Positions 31,729 to 39,240 of a DNA stretch of 39,240 nucleotides are shown in pieces. Source of the DNA: Bacteroidales bacterium UBA1195 (lineage in GTDB: Bacteria; Bacteroidota; Bacteroidia; Bacteroidales; WCHB1-69); contig DBYD01000004.1 in NCBI GenBank assembly GCA_002309855.1, positions 1-39,240 of the forward strand, written 5' to 3'. Within the stretch, counting starts at the first letter, position 1. The number at the start of each line of letters is the position of its first letter. The position numbers were made by a program, and so were the translations under genes. The notes beneath the pieces are model-generated. The model searched no databases and had not been told where the DNA came from. It saw only the letters and a program-made list of their open reading frames with translations.

Positions 31729-34062
31729 TTATTTTACCATAAAGCTGCCCCCTTTTGAAATTGCACCCTTATTATTAACTATATCAATATAATACAGTCC
31801 TGCGGAATAGCCTTTCACATCAATTTGCAGAGCGTTGTTCCGGATGCGCTGACTCTTTATCAGCCGTCCTGTGCTGTCGTAAATCCGGATTTTTCCGGCA
31901 GGAATTTCTTCCGGAATGAGGATGTGCAGTTCTCCGGATGTCGGGTTGGGGTATATTCTGACAGGATTGGTGCCTTGCGGAGGGTTCAGTCCCATTCCGG
32001 TGGTGTCACCGGTGGCGAAACAGTATTCCCCGTTCTGTACGAAGGTGGTGTACAGGTTCCCTATGCCGTCGGTGCCGGTCTGCTTGCTCGGGATGATGTG
32101 CCAGTCGTCAGCCGCATCCTTGCGGTAGAGTAGCTGGTAGTTTTTTCTTGTGTGATCCTTGAACAGTGCGTGGTCCAGATCATCTTCGGATTGTGCCATA
32201 TAGCTGAAAATGATGCCTTCAGCTTCGGCTCCGGTGCTGAGAATCCGCCAGTAGTGGCTGCCTGAAATGTTGAATATGCAGCTGTTTGCCCGCTTCAGGG
32301 AATCGGCTGGAAGCAGGTTGTGCTCGATGCGCAGCAGGCCTTTCCTCCCGTTCACGTTCATCATCATTATGTTCCCATCCGTGAAATCCAATCTGTTTCT
32401 TTTGCCGTTGATACTTACTGTTGTGTCAATTACGGCGTCGGCGAAGGCGTCCGCCATGTCCACAACGGTGAACAGCGGCTGCTGCGGAAGGCTGCATTCA
32501 AAGGTGCCGTATTGTCCTGAAAACTCCGCCTGCACATCCTTCCGGGCGGAATCGGGGAAAAAGTAGCTGACGGTGACAAGGTTGCGGTTTCCGTAACGTT
32601 CGGCGTGGTACAGCCGCTGCCGCAAGTATGTGCGGTAGTTGCCGTTGCCAATTGCGGTTACGGAATCAACCGAAAAATGGAGGAACCCCGGCTGCCGGAC
32701 CCAGGCCTCCATAAAGTCTTCCATAGGGAGACCGCTCATTTGCGCCAAATGGCGGAACAGGTCGCGTGAAGTGGCGTTTCCGCGTCCGTATTCTTTAATG
32801 TATGATTTAAGTCCGCTGAAGAATAGGCTGTCGCCCATATAGGAGCGCAGGCTGTAGACGGCAAGGCTGCCTTTGTTGTAGGTGGTGCTTCCGTAGGTGT
32901 GGTTCTGCGGCATGGGGGAGAGCGGGAGGTAGCCGCCGTCCGAAACATGGGCGTTCGCCAGTACGTTACGGTGCTGCTGCCTGAACCAGTTGCGGTATGC
33001 TTCGGGATTTTGGCGCGGCATGCTGTCAGTGTGGGAGAAATATTCCGCCAGCAACCCTTCGCACCAGGATGCGAATCCCTCGTTGAGCCACATATCGCTG
33101 TCGCCGGCGCAGGTCACCCAGTCGCCGAACCATGCGTGGGAGAGTTCGTGCGCGTACAGAGCCTCCTTTTTCCAAGTGCCGTCCACGGCGGCAAGCGGGT
33201 ATGCGATGTTGCCGGCATGTTCCATGGCTCCGGAGGAGAATGGCACGGTCACGTATCCGATACGGCCGAACGGGTAGGGGCCGAAGAGCGTCTCGAACAG
33301 CCCTGTGATGGCTTTGAGCCGCGCAAAGCTGCCCGGCACCTTCCCGATGGCCGAGGAATGCGCGTTGATTTCAATCGGGATGCTCCTGCCGTCGATGGAG
33401 CGGAAGGTATCCCTGTAGGTCAGATATGGACCGGCCGCCACCGAGGCGAGGTAGGTTGGGATGGGCTGCCGTTGCTCCCACGTCCAGACTATGCTGCTGT
33501 CGGCGAGCATTGTGGAGTCTGTAAGCCGGCCGCCGCAGGCCGCCCGATGGTTCGGGGCGGTGCGGATTTGGTATGTGTATGTCGCCTTGTCGGTGAATGC
33601 GTCCACGCAGGGGAACCATGTCTTGCCGGCGGTATGCGGGATGTGTTCGATGCAGACCCCCATGTTGAAGGCGTATTCACCGGAGAAATAGAAGCCGCCG
33701 AACCGTTCGCTGTAGGGCCGTCCGTGGTACCAGACACATATTTCCAGAGTGTCTCCGGCTGCAAACCGGCTGCCGTCAGCCGGAATGCGCAGGCTGTCGT
33801 TTGTATGTGTGAAGCCTTTACTTTTTCCGTTCACGGTGACGGAATCGGCCTGCAGCTGCATCAGCTCAAGTGTCAGTATGGTGAGCGGATGTGCCGGAAC
33901 CGCTTTAAGGGTGGCTTTGCCATGCAGTGTCTGCGTTTTGTAACTTCTCAGATCCAATTCCAGAGTATAGTGAGCAATATGCAGGCTGTCAATGGCTTTT
34001 TGCGCCTGGAGGCTGCCGACGGCAAGCAAAAACAATATGGGTAAAATCAGCAAATGTTTCAT
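31729..34062 (-). CDS. T9SS-sorted M1 family zinc aminopeptidase
   Basis: Secreted metallopeptidase of 777 residues, starting MKHLLILPILFLLAVGSLQAQ at 34062; the frame is open further upstream but without a signal sequence. An N-terminal beta-sandwich domain (about 22-210) is followed by the thermolysin-like catalytic domain. The exopeptidase motif GAMEHAGN (278-285; usually GAMEN) carries the N-terminus-binding Glu281. The zinc site is complete: HELSH at 305-309 and the third ligand Glu328 in LNEGFA, with the standard spacing. A late Tyr is expected near STTYNKGSLAVY (Tyr before Asn). The last about 75 residues are a type A T9SS sorting domain (VRIYPNPTSGELHILIP, SAGLYYIDIVNNKG). It likely trims peptides outside the cell. 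Confidence 0.93.
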   Translation of the reverse strand: MKHLLILPILFLLAVGSLQAQKAIDSLHIAHYTLELDLRSYKTQTLHGKATLKAVPAHPLTILTLELMQLQADSVTVNGKSKGFTHTNDSLRIPADGSRFAAGDTLEICVWYHGRPYSERFGGFYFSGEYAFNMGVCIEHIPHTAGKTWFPCVDAFTDKATYTYQIRTAPNHRAACGGRLTDSTMLADSSIVWTWEQRQPIPTYLASVAAGPYLTYRDTFRSIDGRSIPIEINAHSSAIGKVPGSFARLKAITGLFETLFGPYPFGRIGYVTVPFSSGAMEHAGNIAYPLAAVDGTWKKEALYAHELSHAWFGDWVTCAGDSDMWLNEGFASWCEGLLAEYFSHTDSMPRQNPEAYRNWFRQQHRNVLANAHVSDGGYLPLSPMPQNHTYGSTTYNKGSLAVYSLRSYMGDSLFFSGLKSYIKEYGRGNATSRDLFRHLAQMSGLPMEDFMEAWVRQPGFLHFSVDSVTAIGNGNYRTYLRQRLYHAERYGNRNLVTVSYFFPDSARKDVQAEFSGQYGTFECSLPQQPLFTVVDMADAFADAVIDTTVSINGKRNRLDFTDGNIMMMNVNGRKGLLRIEHNLLPADSLKRANSCIFNISGSHYWRILSTGAEAEGIIFSYMAQSEDDLDHALFKDHTRKNYQLLYRKDAADDWHIIPSKQTGTDGIGNLYTTFVQNGEYCFATGDTTGMGLNPPQGTNPVRIYPNPTSGELHILIPEEIPAGKIRIYDSTGRLIKSQRIRNNALQIDVKGYSAGLYYIDIVNNKGAISKGGSFMVK

Positions 34063-34066
34063 GATG

Positions 34067-34074
34067 CAAAAATA
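34067..34074 (-). promoter_or_regulatory. -7 box immediately before the M1 peptidase start
   Basis: The minus strand reads TATTTTTG, ending only 4 bases before the ATG at 34062. If it is used, transcription would begin at about the start codon, giving a leaderless or nearly leaderless message. Confidence 0.35.
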
Positions 34075-34134
34075 ATCAATTATCGGATACATTTGCATGG
34101 TCGAAATACGAATAAAAAAAAATATTATACAAAA

Positions 34135-34166
34135 TTGGAATTGTATTCCTAATTTGTATAATTTTG
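34135..34166 (+). promoter_or_regulatory. Promoter of the AAA/DUF4143 gene
   Basis: TTG at 34135-34137 and TAATTTTG at 34159-34166, with a 21-base spacer, give both elements of a Bacteroidota promoter. The -7 box lies 18 bases before the ATG at 34185. This is the most complete promoter I found in the window. Confidence 0.55.
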
Positions 34167-34184
34167 CAAAAATTATCAAAACAG

Positions 34185-35402
34185 ATGACATTTATAGAAA
34201 GGACTGTAAAAGAGCGTATCCTGCATTTGGCAGCACATTTTCCGGTGGTTGTGCTTACGGGTGCACGGCAGACAGGCAAGACAACCCTGATGAAACAGGC
34301 TTTTGGAGATATTCCTGACATCAGGTATGTCACCTTGGATTATCCCATGTTGAGGAATCTGGCCCGGAACGATCCGGAGATGTTCCTGCAGCAATATCCG
34401 GCTCCAGTCATTATCGATGAAATACAATATGCTCCGGAACTGTTCCCATACATTAAAATCCGCATTGATGCGGACCGGAAGGCCGGACAATATTTTCTTA
34501 CCGGATCACAGATGTTCCATTTGATGAAAAATGTAAGCGAATCATTGGCCGGAAGGGTCGGATTGGTGTCGCTGTACGGATTGACCCGTAGTGAAATAGC
34601 CGGAACAGAGGAAACACTCTTTCTTCCATCAAACCGTTTTGGAACACCTGTGGCGGAAACGGTGGTGAGTGTGTTTGACAGCATTTTCCGGGGCGGCATG
34701 CCACAAATGGTGGCAGATGCTTCGTTGCCGCCGGGAGACTATTTCAGTGCCTATGTGCAGACTTATATTGAGCGTGACATTCGTGACCTGCTTGAAATAA
34801 AAAAGGAAAGAAGCTTTCTCTCCTTCCTTTCCTGTGTTGCTGCCCGTACTGGACAGGAACTCAACCTGAACAGTTTGGCTGTCGATGTGGGCATTGACAA
34901 CAAGACGGCCGAACGATGGCTCTCACTGCTGGTCACCTCCGGACTGGTGTTCCTGCTGCAACCCTATTCCGGCAATACGGTCAAACGCATCGTCAAACGT
35001 CCGAAACTCTATTTCATGGATACTGGTCTGGCCTGTCATCTCAGTCTGTGGAACAATCCGCGCACCCTTGAAAACTCAGCTATGGCTGGAGCCATGTTTG
35101 AGACCTATGTTGTGTCCGAACTGGTGAAGCAATACAGCAACAAAGGACAGGATGTGCGAAGCCGTTTCTGCTATTACCGCGACAATAACGGTTGTGAAAT
35201 CGACCTGTTGATTGTTGAAAATGGCATGGTATATCCTGTTGAGATAAAAAAAAGTGCATCACCGGATAAGGATGCGCTGAAGAATTTCAAGGTTCTTCCT
35301 TCATTGCACGTTGCATCCGGCCAAGGTGCGGTGATATGTCTTTCACCATTCGTTTATCCTTTGGATGAAAACAACAAAGCCGTGCCTGTGGGAGTGCTGT
35401 AA
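34185..35402 (+). CDS. AAA ATPase with DUF4143 domain
   Basis: A cytosolic ATPase of 405 residues. The N-terminal AAA_14 domain has Walker A TGARQTGKTT at 25-34 and Walker B VIIDEIQ at 75-81, then a sensor-like FLTGSQM. The C-terminal DUF4143 domain (about 190-355) shows YIERDIRDLLEIKKERSFL and the DNNGCEIDLLIVENG nuclease-like beta hairpin. A TTG at 34164 would start inside the -7 box, so the ATG at 34185 is chosen. These ATPases are abundant and repeatedly acquired in Bacteroidota; their role is not settled. No toxin or nuclease partner is adjacent. A repeat-rich tract follows. Confidence 0.9.
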   Translation: MTFIERTVKERILHLAAHFPVVVLTGARQTGKTTLMKQAFGDIPDIRYVTLDYPMLRNLARNDPEMFLQQYPAPVIIDEIQYAPELFPYIKIRIDADRKAGQYFLTGSQMFHLMKNVSESLAGRVGLVSLYGLTRSEIAGTEETLFLPSNRFGTPVAETVVSVFDSIFRGGMPQMVADASLPPGDYFSAYVQTYIERDIRDLLEIKKERSFLSFLSCVAARTGQELNLNSLAVDVGIDNKTAERWLSLLVTSGLVFLLQPYSGNTVKRIVKRPKLYFMDTGLACHLSLWNNPRTLENSAMAGAMFETYVVSELVKQYSNKGQDVRSRFCYYRDNNGCEIDLLIVENGMVYPVEIKKSASPDKDALKNFKVLPSLHVASGQGAVICLSPFVYPLDENNKAVPVGVL

Positions 35403-35404
35403 GG

Positions 35405-35490
35405 AAAGTTGAAAGTTGAAAGTTGAAAGATAATAGTTAATAGTTGAAAGTTAATAGTTGAAAGTTAATAGTTAATAGTTGATAGTTAAA
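35405..35490 (+). repeat. AGTT-rich imperfect tandem repeat tract
   Basis: About 86 bases made from variants of AAAGTTGA and TAATAGTT, for example AAGTTGAAAGTTGAAAGTTG at the start and AGTTAATAGTTAATAGTT near the end. The unit length alternates between 7 and 8 bases. It fills most of the 99-base gap between the ATPase and the alpha-2-macroglobulin gene. Confidence 0.85.
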
Positions 35491-35501
35491 AACATACAAT
35501 C

Positions 35502-38500
35502 ATGAGAAAATGTAATGTGATTATCGCGGGGATGATGATGCTGGTGGTGTTGTCCGGCAGCCTTGCGGCGGAAAATGGGGGAAAGGACCTGAAAAATGGC
35601 TATGACGAGTTGTGGAAGTCGTTCACGGAGTCTCTGGAGAAGGACCTGCCCGAATCTGCGGCCAAAACGCTGGATGAGATTGAAAGCAAGGCGTTGAAGG
35701 AAAACAACCAGACCCAGCTGCTGAAAAGCTGGCTCTACCGGCAGCCCGTTTTTGAACGCACGGTGGAGGGGGATGCCGCACAGGCCTTTATCCGTTATCT
35801 GGAAACGAAGCCCGGACAGCTCGATGCGGTGCATGAGGCCCTGCTGCATGAGGAGATTGCTCAGGAATATGCTGTTTATTTGAATTCCAACAAATGGAAA
35901 ATCATCAATAACCTGCCCGTGGAGGGTGACCTTTCCAAAGTGGAGATGAAATATTGGGACAAGGCCGTTTTTGAGGAGCGCATCAACTGGCATTACAGGG
36001 AGGCACTGAAACCGGCGGATGCTCTGAAGAGGGCAAAGACATCGGATTTTCTGCTGCTGTATGACTTTCCGGGGGAAATGGTGAAATATGTGGAGTATGA
36101 GCCGTCACTGTTTGAGTTTATGTTCCATCGCGTGGCAAATTACTATAAAAGCGAAGCCAGTGCGGATGACATGGGTGATCTGGCGGTGGAGACCGTCACC
36201 TCATGGTGGCTGCCTGCGGAGGATTTTGTGAAAGCGGACTTGGGCAATTCCGACAAACCGCTGTTCAGGTGCCTGAAAATATATCAGGAACTGTTGGAGC
36301 ATAATCTGCGGAACAATCAATTTGACGCTTTGATATATAATGATTTCAAGCGTCTGGAACTCGTCAATGCCATTTTGGGTGACGACCAACGGTACCTTTC
36401 CGCATTGGATAACCTGAAAAAACGTCATGCGGACCACCCGCTTTCCGCTGAAATTACCGCGCTGATGGCGCAGAAGCTGATAAGCATGTATGAGCGCAAC
36501 AGTACGGACAGCGCTTTGTTATGTAACTACCGCAAGGCCAAAAAAATATGTGATGAAGCCATCGCGAAGTTTCCGGATTCGCAAGGCGCGAAAACCTGCC
36601 GCGACATCGTAAAAAACATCGTACAGCCGCAAATCGGCCTGGAATTGAAGAATGTGCAACTGCCGGGTGAACCCATCCCAGCGGTGCTGGAGTACCGGAA
36701 CACGACCAACTTATATTACCGGATTGTGAAAGTCAGTGAGAACGAGCTTCTGAAACTCAATGAATGTAAGAGCAAAAGCGAACTGCTCAAAAAAATGGGC
36801 CGGATGAATGCGGTTGCGGAGCAGGATATCCACCTGCCAGCAGAAACGGATTACCTCGGGCACAAGTCGATGATTGCATTACCGGCTCTTGGGAAAGGTT
36901 TATACTGCCTTACAGCCTCTCCGATGAAAGAGGACAGTCTGGACAGGACACTGGTCTGCCATTTTCAGGTTTCCAACCTTGCCTTCATGTGTGAAAAAGG
37001 GGAAAGCCAGATGACCGTGGTGACACTTGACCGGAAAACGGGGAAACCGGTGGAAGGTGTCACGGTTGAGTGCTACAGCAATGAATGGGTTGGCGGATGG
37101 GTTGGCGGTAAAACAAGGAGAGAAATTATCGCCAATCTGAAATCCGACAAGGAGGGACGTGTTGTATTCAAAAATCGGGAAAGCCTGAGGCGCGGTTTTC
37201 ACATCAACCTGCGCAAGGATGACGACAACCTGCTTTCAGAGGAGTATTTCTATATACATGACTATGATGATAATGAACCTTATATGCTTACCCGATTTTT
37301 TACGGACCGGGCTATCTATCGTCCCGGACAAACCGTATATTACCAAGGTATTATGGTCAGAGTCAAGGGTGATGAGCGTTCATTGGCGGCCAACCGCAGT
37401 TCGGAGGTCCTTTTTTATGACGGAAACTACCAGAAAATAGCTTCCGCCAAAGTCAAAACCGATGAATACGGCAGTTTCAGCGGCTCCTTTGTCATTCCCA
37501 CCGACAGGAAAAACGGCTCTTTCTTTCTGAAGGAAGAAGGGGGAATCCATCGTTTCCGCGTGGAGGAATACAAGCGTCCCACCTTTGAGGTGAATTTTGA
37601 AAAGCCGAAAGAAAAGTACAAACTTAACGACAATGTAACCATACACGGTGATGTGAAGGCCTACGCCGGGTTCGGTCTGGACAGTGTGTCGTACAGCTAC
37701 CGTGTGGTCCGCAAAACCACTTTCCCGTGGCGATGCTGGTGGTGGAACTATCCGGTGGTGGCAGACGAGCAGATTGCCTATGGCACGGCCAGCACAGACG
37801 GGCAGGGCAGGTTCGCCGTCACCTTCAGGCTGAAGCCCTCTTTGCGCATTGCACCTGAAAAACTGCCTCTTTTCACCTACGAAATGGAGGTGACTGCCAC
37901 GGATGCGCAGGGGGGGACCCACAGCAGCACCTTCAGCATCCGCGCGGGCTACAACGAAACCGACCTCAACTGCGACCTGCCATCTGAGGTGGAGAAATCC
38001 GAAATCGGCAAATACCATGTCATGGCAAGCAATCTCAGCGGACAGCCGGTTCAAAGCCGTATTCTGCGCAGCATTTACCGTTACGACAATCCAAATAAAA
38101 TCAATTATTTTGAAAACGGTCCGCGCACGGATCTGGACCGCCGGCTGTTGTCCGACAAGGAGCTGGAGAAGCTTTTCCCCTCCTACAGTTTTTACGACAT
38201 GCCGCAGAAACAGCTGGTGGATGAAGCCAGAATCATCGTGGAGGACACTGCTTTGTTTTATGGCGGCAAGGCACTCCAACCCGGAAAATATCTGATGGAG
38301 CTGCGTGGGGTGGACGATACCTTGGCGGTGATTTCAAGGCAGTTCACCGTTTTTGAAAAGAATTCCGGGAAAATGCCATTCACCTCGCTTTCATGGGTGT
38401 GCTGGGGAAAGGAATCCGCCTCGCCTGGTGAGGAAACCGGCATAAGCATCGGCTCCTCCGCCAAGGATGTCGAAGTTTCGGTGCGGCTGTGGCATGAGAA

Positions 38501-39240
38501 CGAACTCCGGTTGGAAAAGCGGATCCGGCTGAGCAACGAGGTGCAGCATCTCAGCTACAAGGTGACGGAAAAGGACCGTGGCGTGCTCACATGGCAATAT
38601 GCCTTTGTCAAGGATAATGACTTCAGGGAAGATAAGCGGCATGTACTGGTTTTGTATGACAATTATCATGCGGATGTCCGATTGTCCACCCTGCGCGACA
38701 AACTCAGCCCCGGATCCGAAGAGACATGGGAGGTGACGGTCCGGGACATCAGCGGCAATCCCCTGAAAGCCGCTTTGCTGGCAGGCATGTACGATGCCTC
38801 GCTGGATGTTTTCGCCCGGAATTCATGGCACTTTTCAATGACACCACCTTACAGGATAAGGTCTGAATACGATTGGGGAACAGGCCGGCAGACTTTCCAA
38901 TTCACCAGCGACCGAACATTTGGCAGCTATATAGCCTCTGTGAGCGTTTTCGATTTGGCGCTGCCATCCGATTTCGCTTTTTCCAATCCTTACATTGGCA
39001 GTGTCAGAACTGTGAAAGTCAAGGCTCAAAAACCAATATTCGAAATGGACCAGACGACGGCTGTCAAGTCGAAACGAAATGCCGGGGGCAAATCCCTCCA
39101 AGGGATTGAATTCAATGATGAAAGCACCTCATCAGAGAGTTTGGTTTATGTGGTTGACGGTGTCAGATCCAATGAGAACACGTTGGACGTCATGTCACCG
39201 GAGGAGCCTTCGGCACCCGCCGAGCCCACGCTCCGCGAGA
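35502..39240 (+). CDS. Alpha-2-macroglobulin-like protein (partial, 3' end outside window)
   Basis: The frame opens with MRKCNVIIAGMMMLVVLSGSLAA, a signal peptide, and runs without a stop to the window end (1246 residues visible). The first about 380 residues are helical (EELWKSF-like, then many Leu/Lys pairs), as in Bacteroidota family members. The MG2 domain signature TDRAIYRPGQTV is at 601-612. Further beta-sandwich domains follow, and the A2M-domain segment MYDASLDVFARNSW begins at 1096. Bacterial alpha-2-macroglobulins are periplasmic protease traps or large surface proteins. Near the end, VYVVDGV at 1215-1221 resembles the plug motif of SusC-like TonB-dependent receptors. No thioester CxEQ motif is visible in the part present; it would be expected further downstream if it exists. 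Confidence 0.88.
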   Translation, partial: MRKCNVIIAGMMMLVVLSGSLAAENGGKDLKNGYDELWKSFTESLEKDLPESAAKTLDEIESKALKENNQTQLLKSWLYRQPVFERTVEGDAAQAFIRYLETKPGQLDAVHEALLHEEIAQEYAVYLNSNKWKIINNLPVEGDLSKVEMKYWDKAVFEERINWHYREALKPADALKRAKTSDFLLLYDFPGEMVKYVEYEPSLFEFMFHRVANYYKSEASADDMGDLAVETVTSWWLPAEDFVKADLGNSDKPLFRCLKIYQELLEHNLRNNQFDALIYNDFKRLELVNAILGDDQRYLSALDNLKKRHADHPLSAEITALMAQKLISMYERNSTDSALLCNYRKAKKICDEAIAKFPDSQGAKTCRDIVKNIVQPQIGLELKNVQLPGEPIPAVLEYRNTTNLYYRIVKVSENELLKLNECKSKSELLKKMGRMNAVAEQDIHLPAETDYLGHKSMIALPALGKGLYCLTASPMKEDSLDRTLVCHFQVSNLAFMCEKGESQMTVVTLDRKTGKPVEGVTVECYSNEWVGGWVGGKTRREIIANLKSDKEGRVVFKNRESLRRGFHINLRKDDDNLLSEEYFYIHDYDDNEPYMLTRFFTDRAIYRPGQTVYYQGIMVRVKGDERSLAANRSSEVLFYDGNYQKIASAKVKTDEYGSFSGSFVIPTDRKNGSFFLKEEGGIHRFRVEEYKRPTFEVNFEKPKEKYKLNDNVTIHGDVKAYAGFGLDSVSYSYRVVRKTTFPWRCWWWNYPVVADEQIAYGTASTDGQGRFAVTFRLKPSLRIAPEKLPLFTYEMEVTATDAQGGTHSSTFSIRAGYNETDLNCDLPSEVEKSEIGKYHVMASNLSGQPVQSRILRSIYRYDNPNKINYFENGPRTDLDRRLLSDKELEKLFPSYSFYDMPQKQLVDEARIIVEDTALFYGGKALQPGKYLMELRGVDDTLAVISRQFTVFEKNSGKMPFTSLSWVCWGKESASPGEETGISIGSSAKDVEVSVRLWHENELRLEKRIRLSNEVQHLSYKVTEKDRGVLTWQYAFVKDNDFREDKRHVLVLYDNYHADVRLSTLRDKLSPGSEETWEVTVRDISGNPLKAALLAGMYDASLDVFARNSWHFSMTPPYRIRSEYDWGTGRQTFQFTSDRTFGSYIASVSVFDLALPSDFAFSNPYIGSVRTVKVKAQKPIFEMDQTTAVKSKRNAGGKSLQGIEFNDESTSSESLVYVVDGVRSNENTLDVMSPEEPSAPAEPTLRE

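Noticed and set aside
32899..34044. Plus-strand open frame of 381 codons opposite the M1 peptidase
   Set aside because: It is antisense to a gene with complete zinc-site motifs; the translation is a Gly/Ala/Val/Arg-rich mirror typical of GC-biased third positions.
35405..35490. AGTT-rich tract considered as a CRISPR array
   Set aside because: Units are 7-8 bases with no unique spacers and no cas genes nearby, so it is a simple imperfect tandem repeat.
37380..38279. Minus-strand open frame of 299 codons opposite the alpha-2-macroglobulin gene
   Set aside because: The plus strand is continuously open with family motifs across this region; the antisense product shows no recognisable domain.

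Overview
The window looks like chromosomal DNA of a Bacteroidales-type member of the Bacteroidota. Four secreted proteins carry C-terminal domains of the type IX secretion system (T9SS) kind. Many genes have an upstream TAnnTTTG element, the -7 box of the Bacteroidota sigma factor, and ribosome binding sites are weak or absent. There are also DUF748/AsmA-like, Panacea, VanZ-like and Bacteroidota-type alpha-2-macroglobulin proteins. I saw no rRNA, tRNA, CRISPR array, transposase, integrase or phage gene. Base composition looks broadly uniform by eye, apart from AT-rich stretches near 16.6-17.3 kb and 21.6-24.3 kb.

Layout. 0-6.7 kb: a short-chain dehydrogenase (minus), then a plus-strand run of VanZ-like protein, dapA (lysine/cell-wall precursor), holA (clamp-loader delta) and a large predicted outer-membrane beta-barrel protein whose GTG start overlaps holA. 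6.7-10.7 kb: a minus-strand set with a family-24 methyltransferase, a GT4 glycosyltransferase, an iron-dependent alcohol dehydrogenase and a DUF2520 Rossmann protein. 10.8-15.8 kb: a compact plus-strand operon, guaA, small membrane protein, CPBP protease, LysM plus periplasmic-binding-like protein, gmk. The first and last genes catalyse consecutive steps of GMP to GDP synthesis. 15.8-20.8 kb: minus-strand membrane and envelope genes, including a small lipoprotein broken by a frameshift in a run of nine A, a lipase-like lipoprotein and a DUF748 protein. A 58-base near-perfect palindrome lies in this stretch. 20.9-23.0 kb: a secreted coiled-coil protein and a T9SS-sorted LRR_5/InlB-like protein.

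23.0-24.35 kb: the most interesting segment. A Panacea-domain (DUF4065) antitoxin-like gene is followed 10 nt later by a 159-residue candidate toxin that I could not assign firmly. A 17-base palindrome sits just downstream of the predicted promoter. The whole module lies between two copies of a 27-base direct repeat (26/27 identical), one of which is the 3' end of a glycosyltransferase gene. This resembles an attachment-site duplication around a very small island.

24.3-31.0 kb: two independent minus-strand pairs in which a T9SS cargo gene is followed after 1 nt by a family-2 glycosyltransferase gene. Between them on the plus strand are a rhomboid protease and an endonuclease/exonuclease/phosphatase protein. 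31.0-39.2 kb: rplU-rpmA, a T9SS-sorted M1 peptidase, an AAA/DUF4143 ATPase, an AGTT-rich repeat tract, and an alpha-2-macroglobulin-like protein that runs off the window end and has a TonB-plug-like VDGV motif shortly before the cut.
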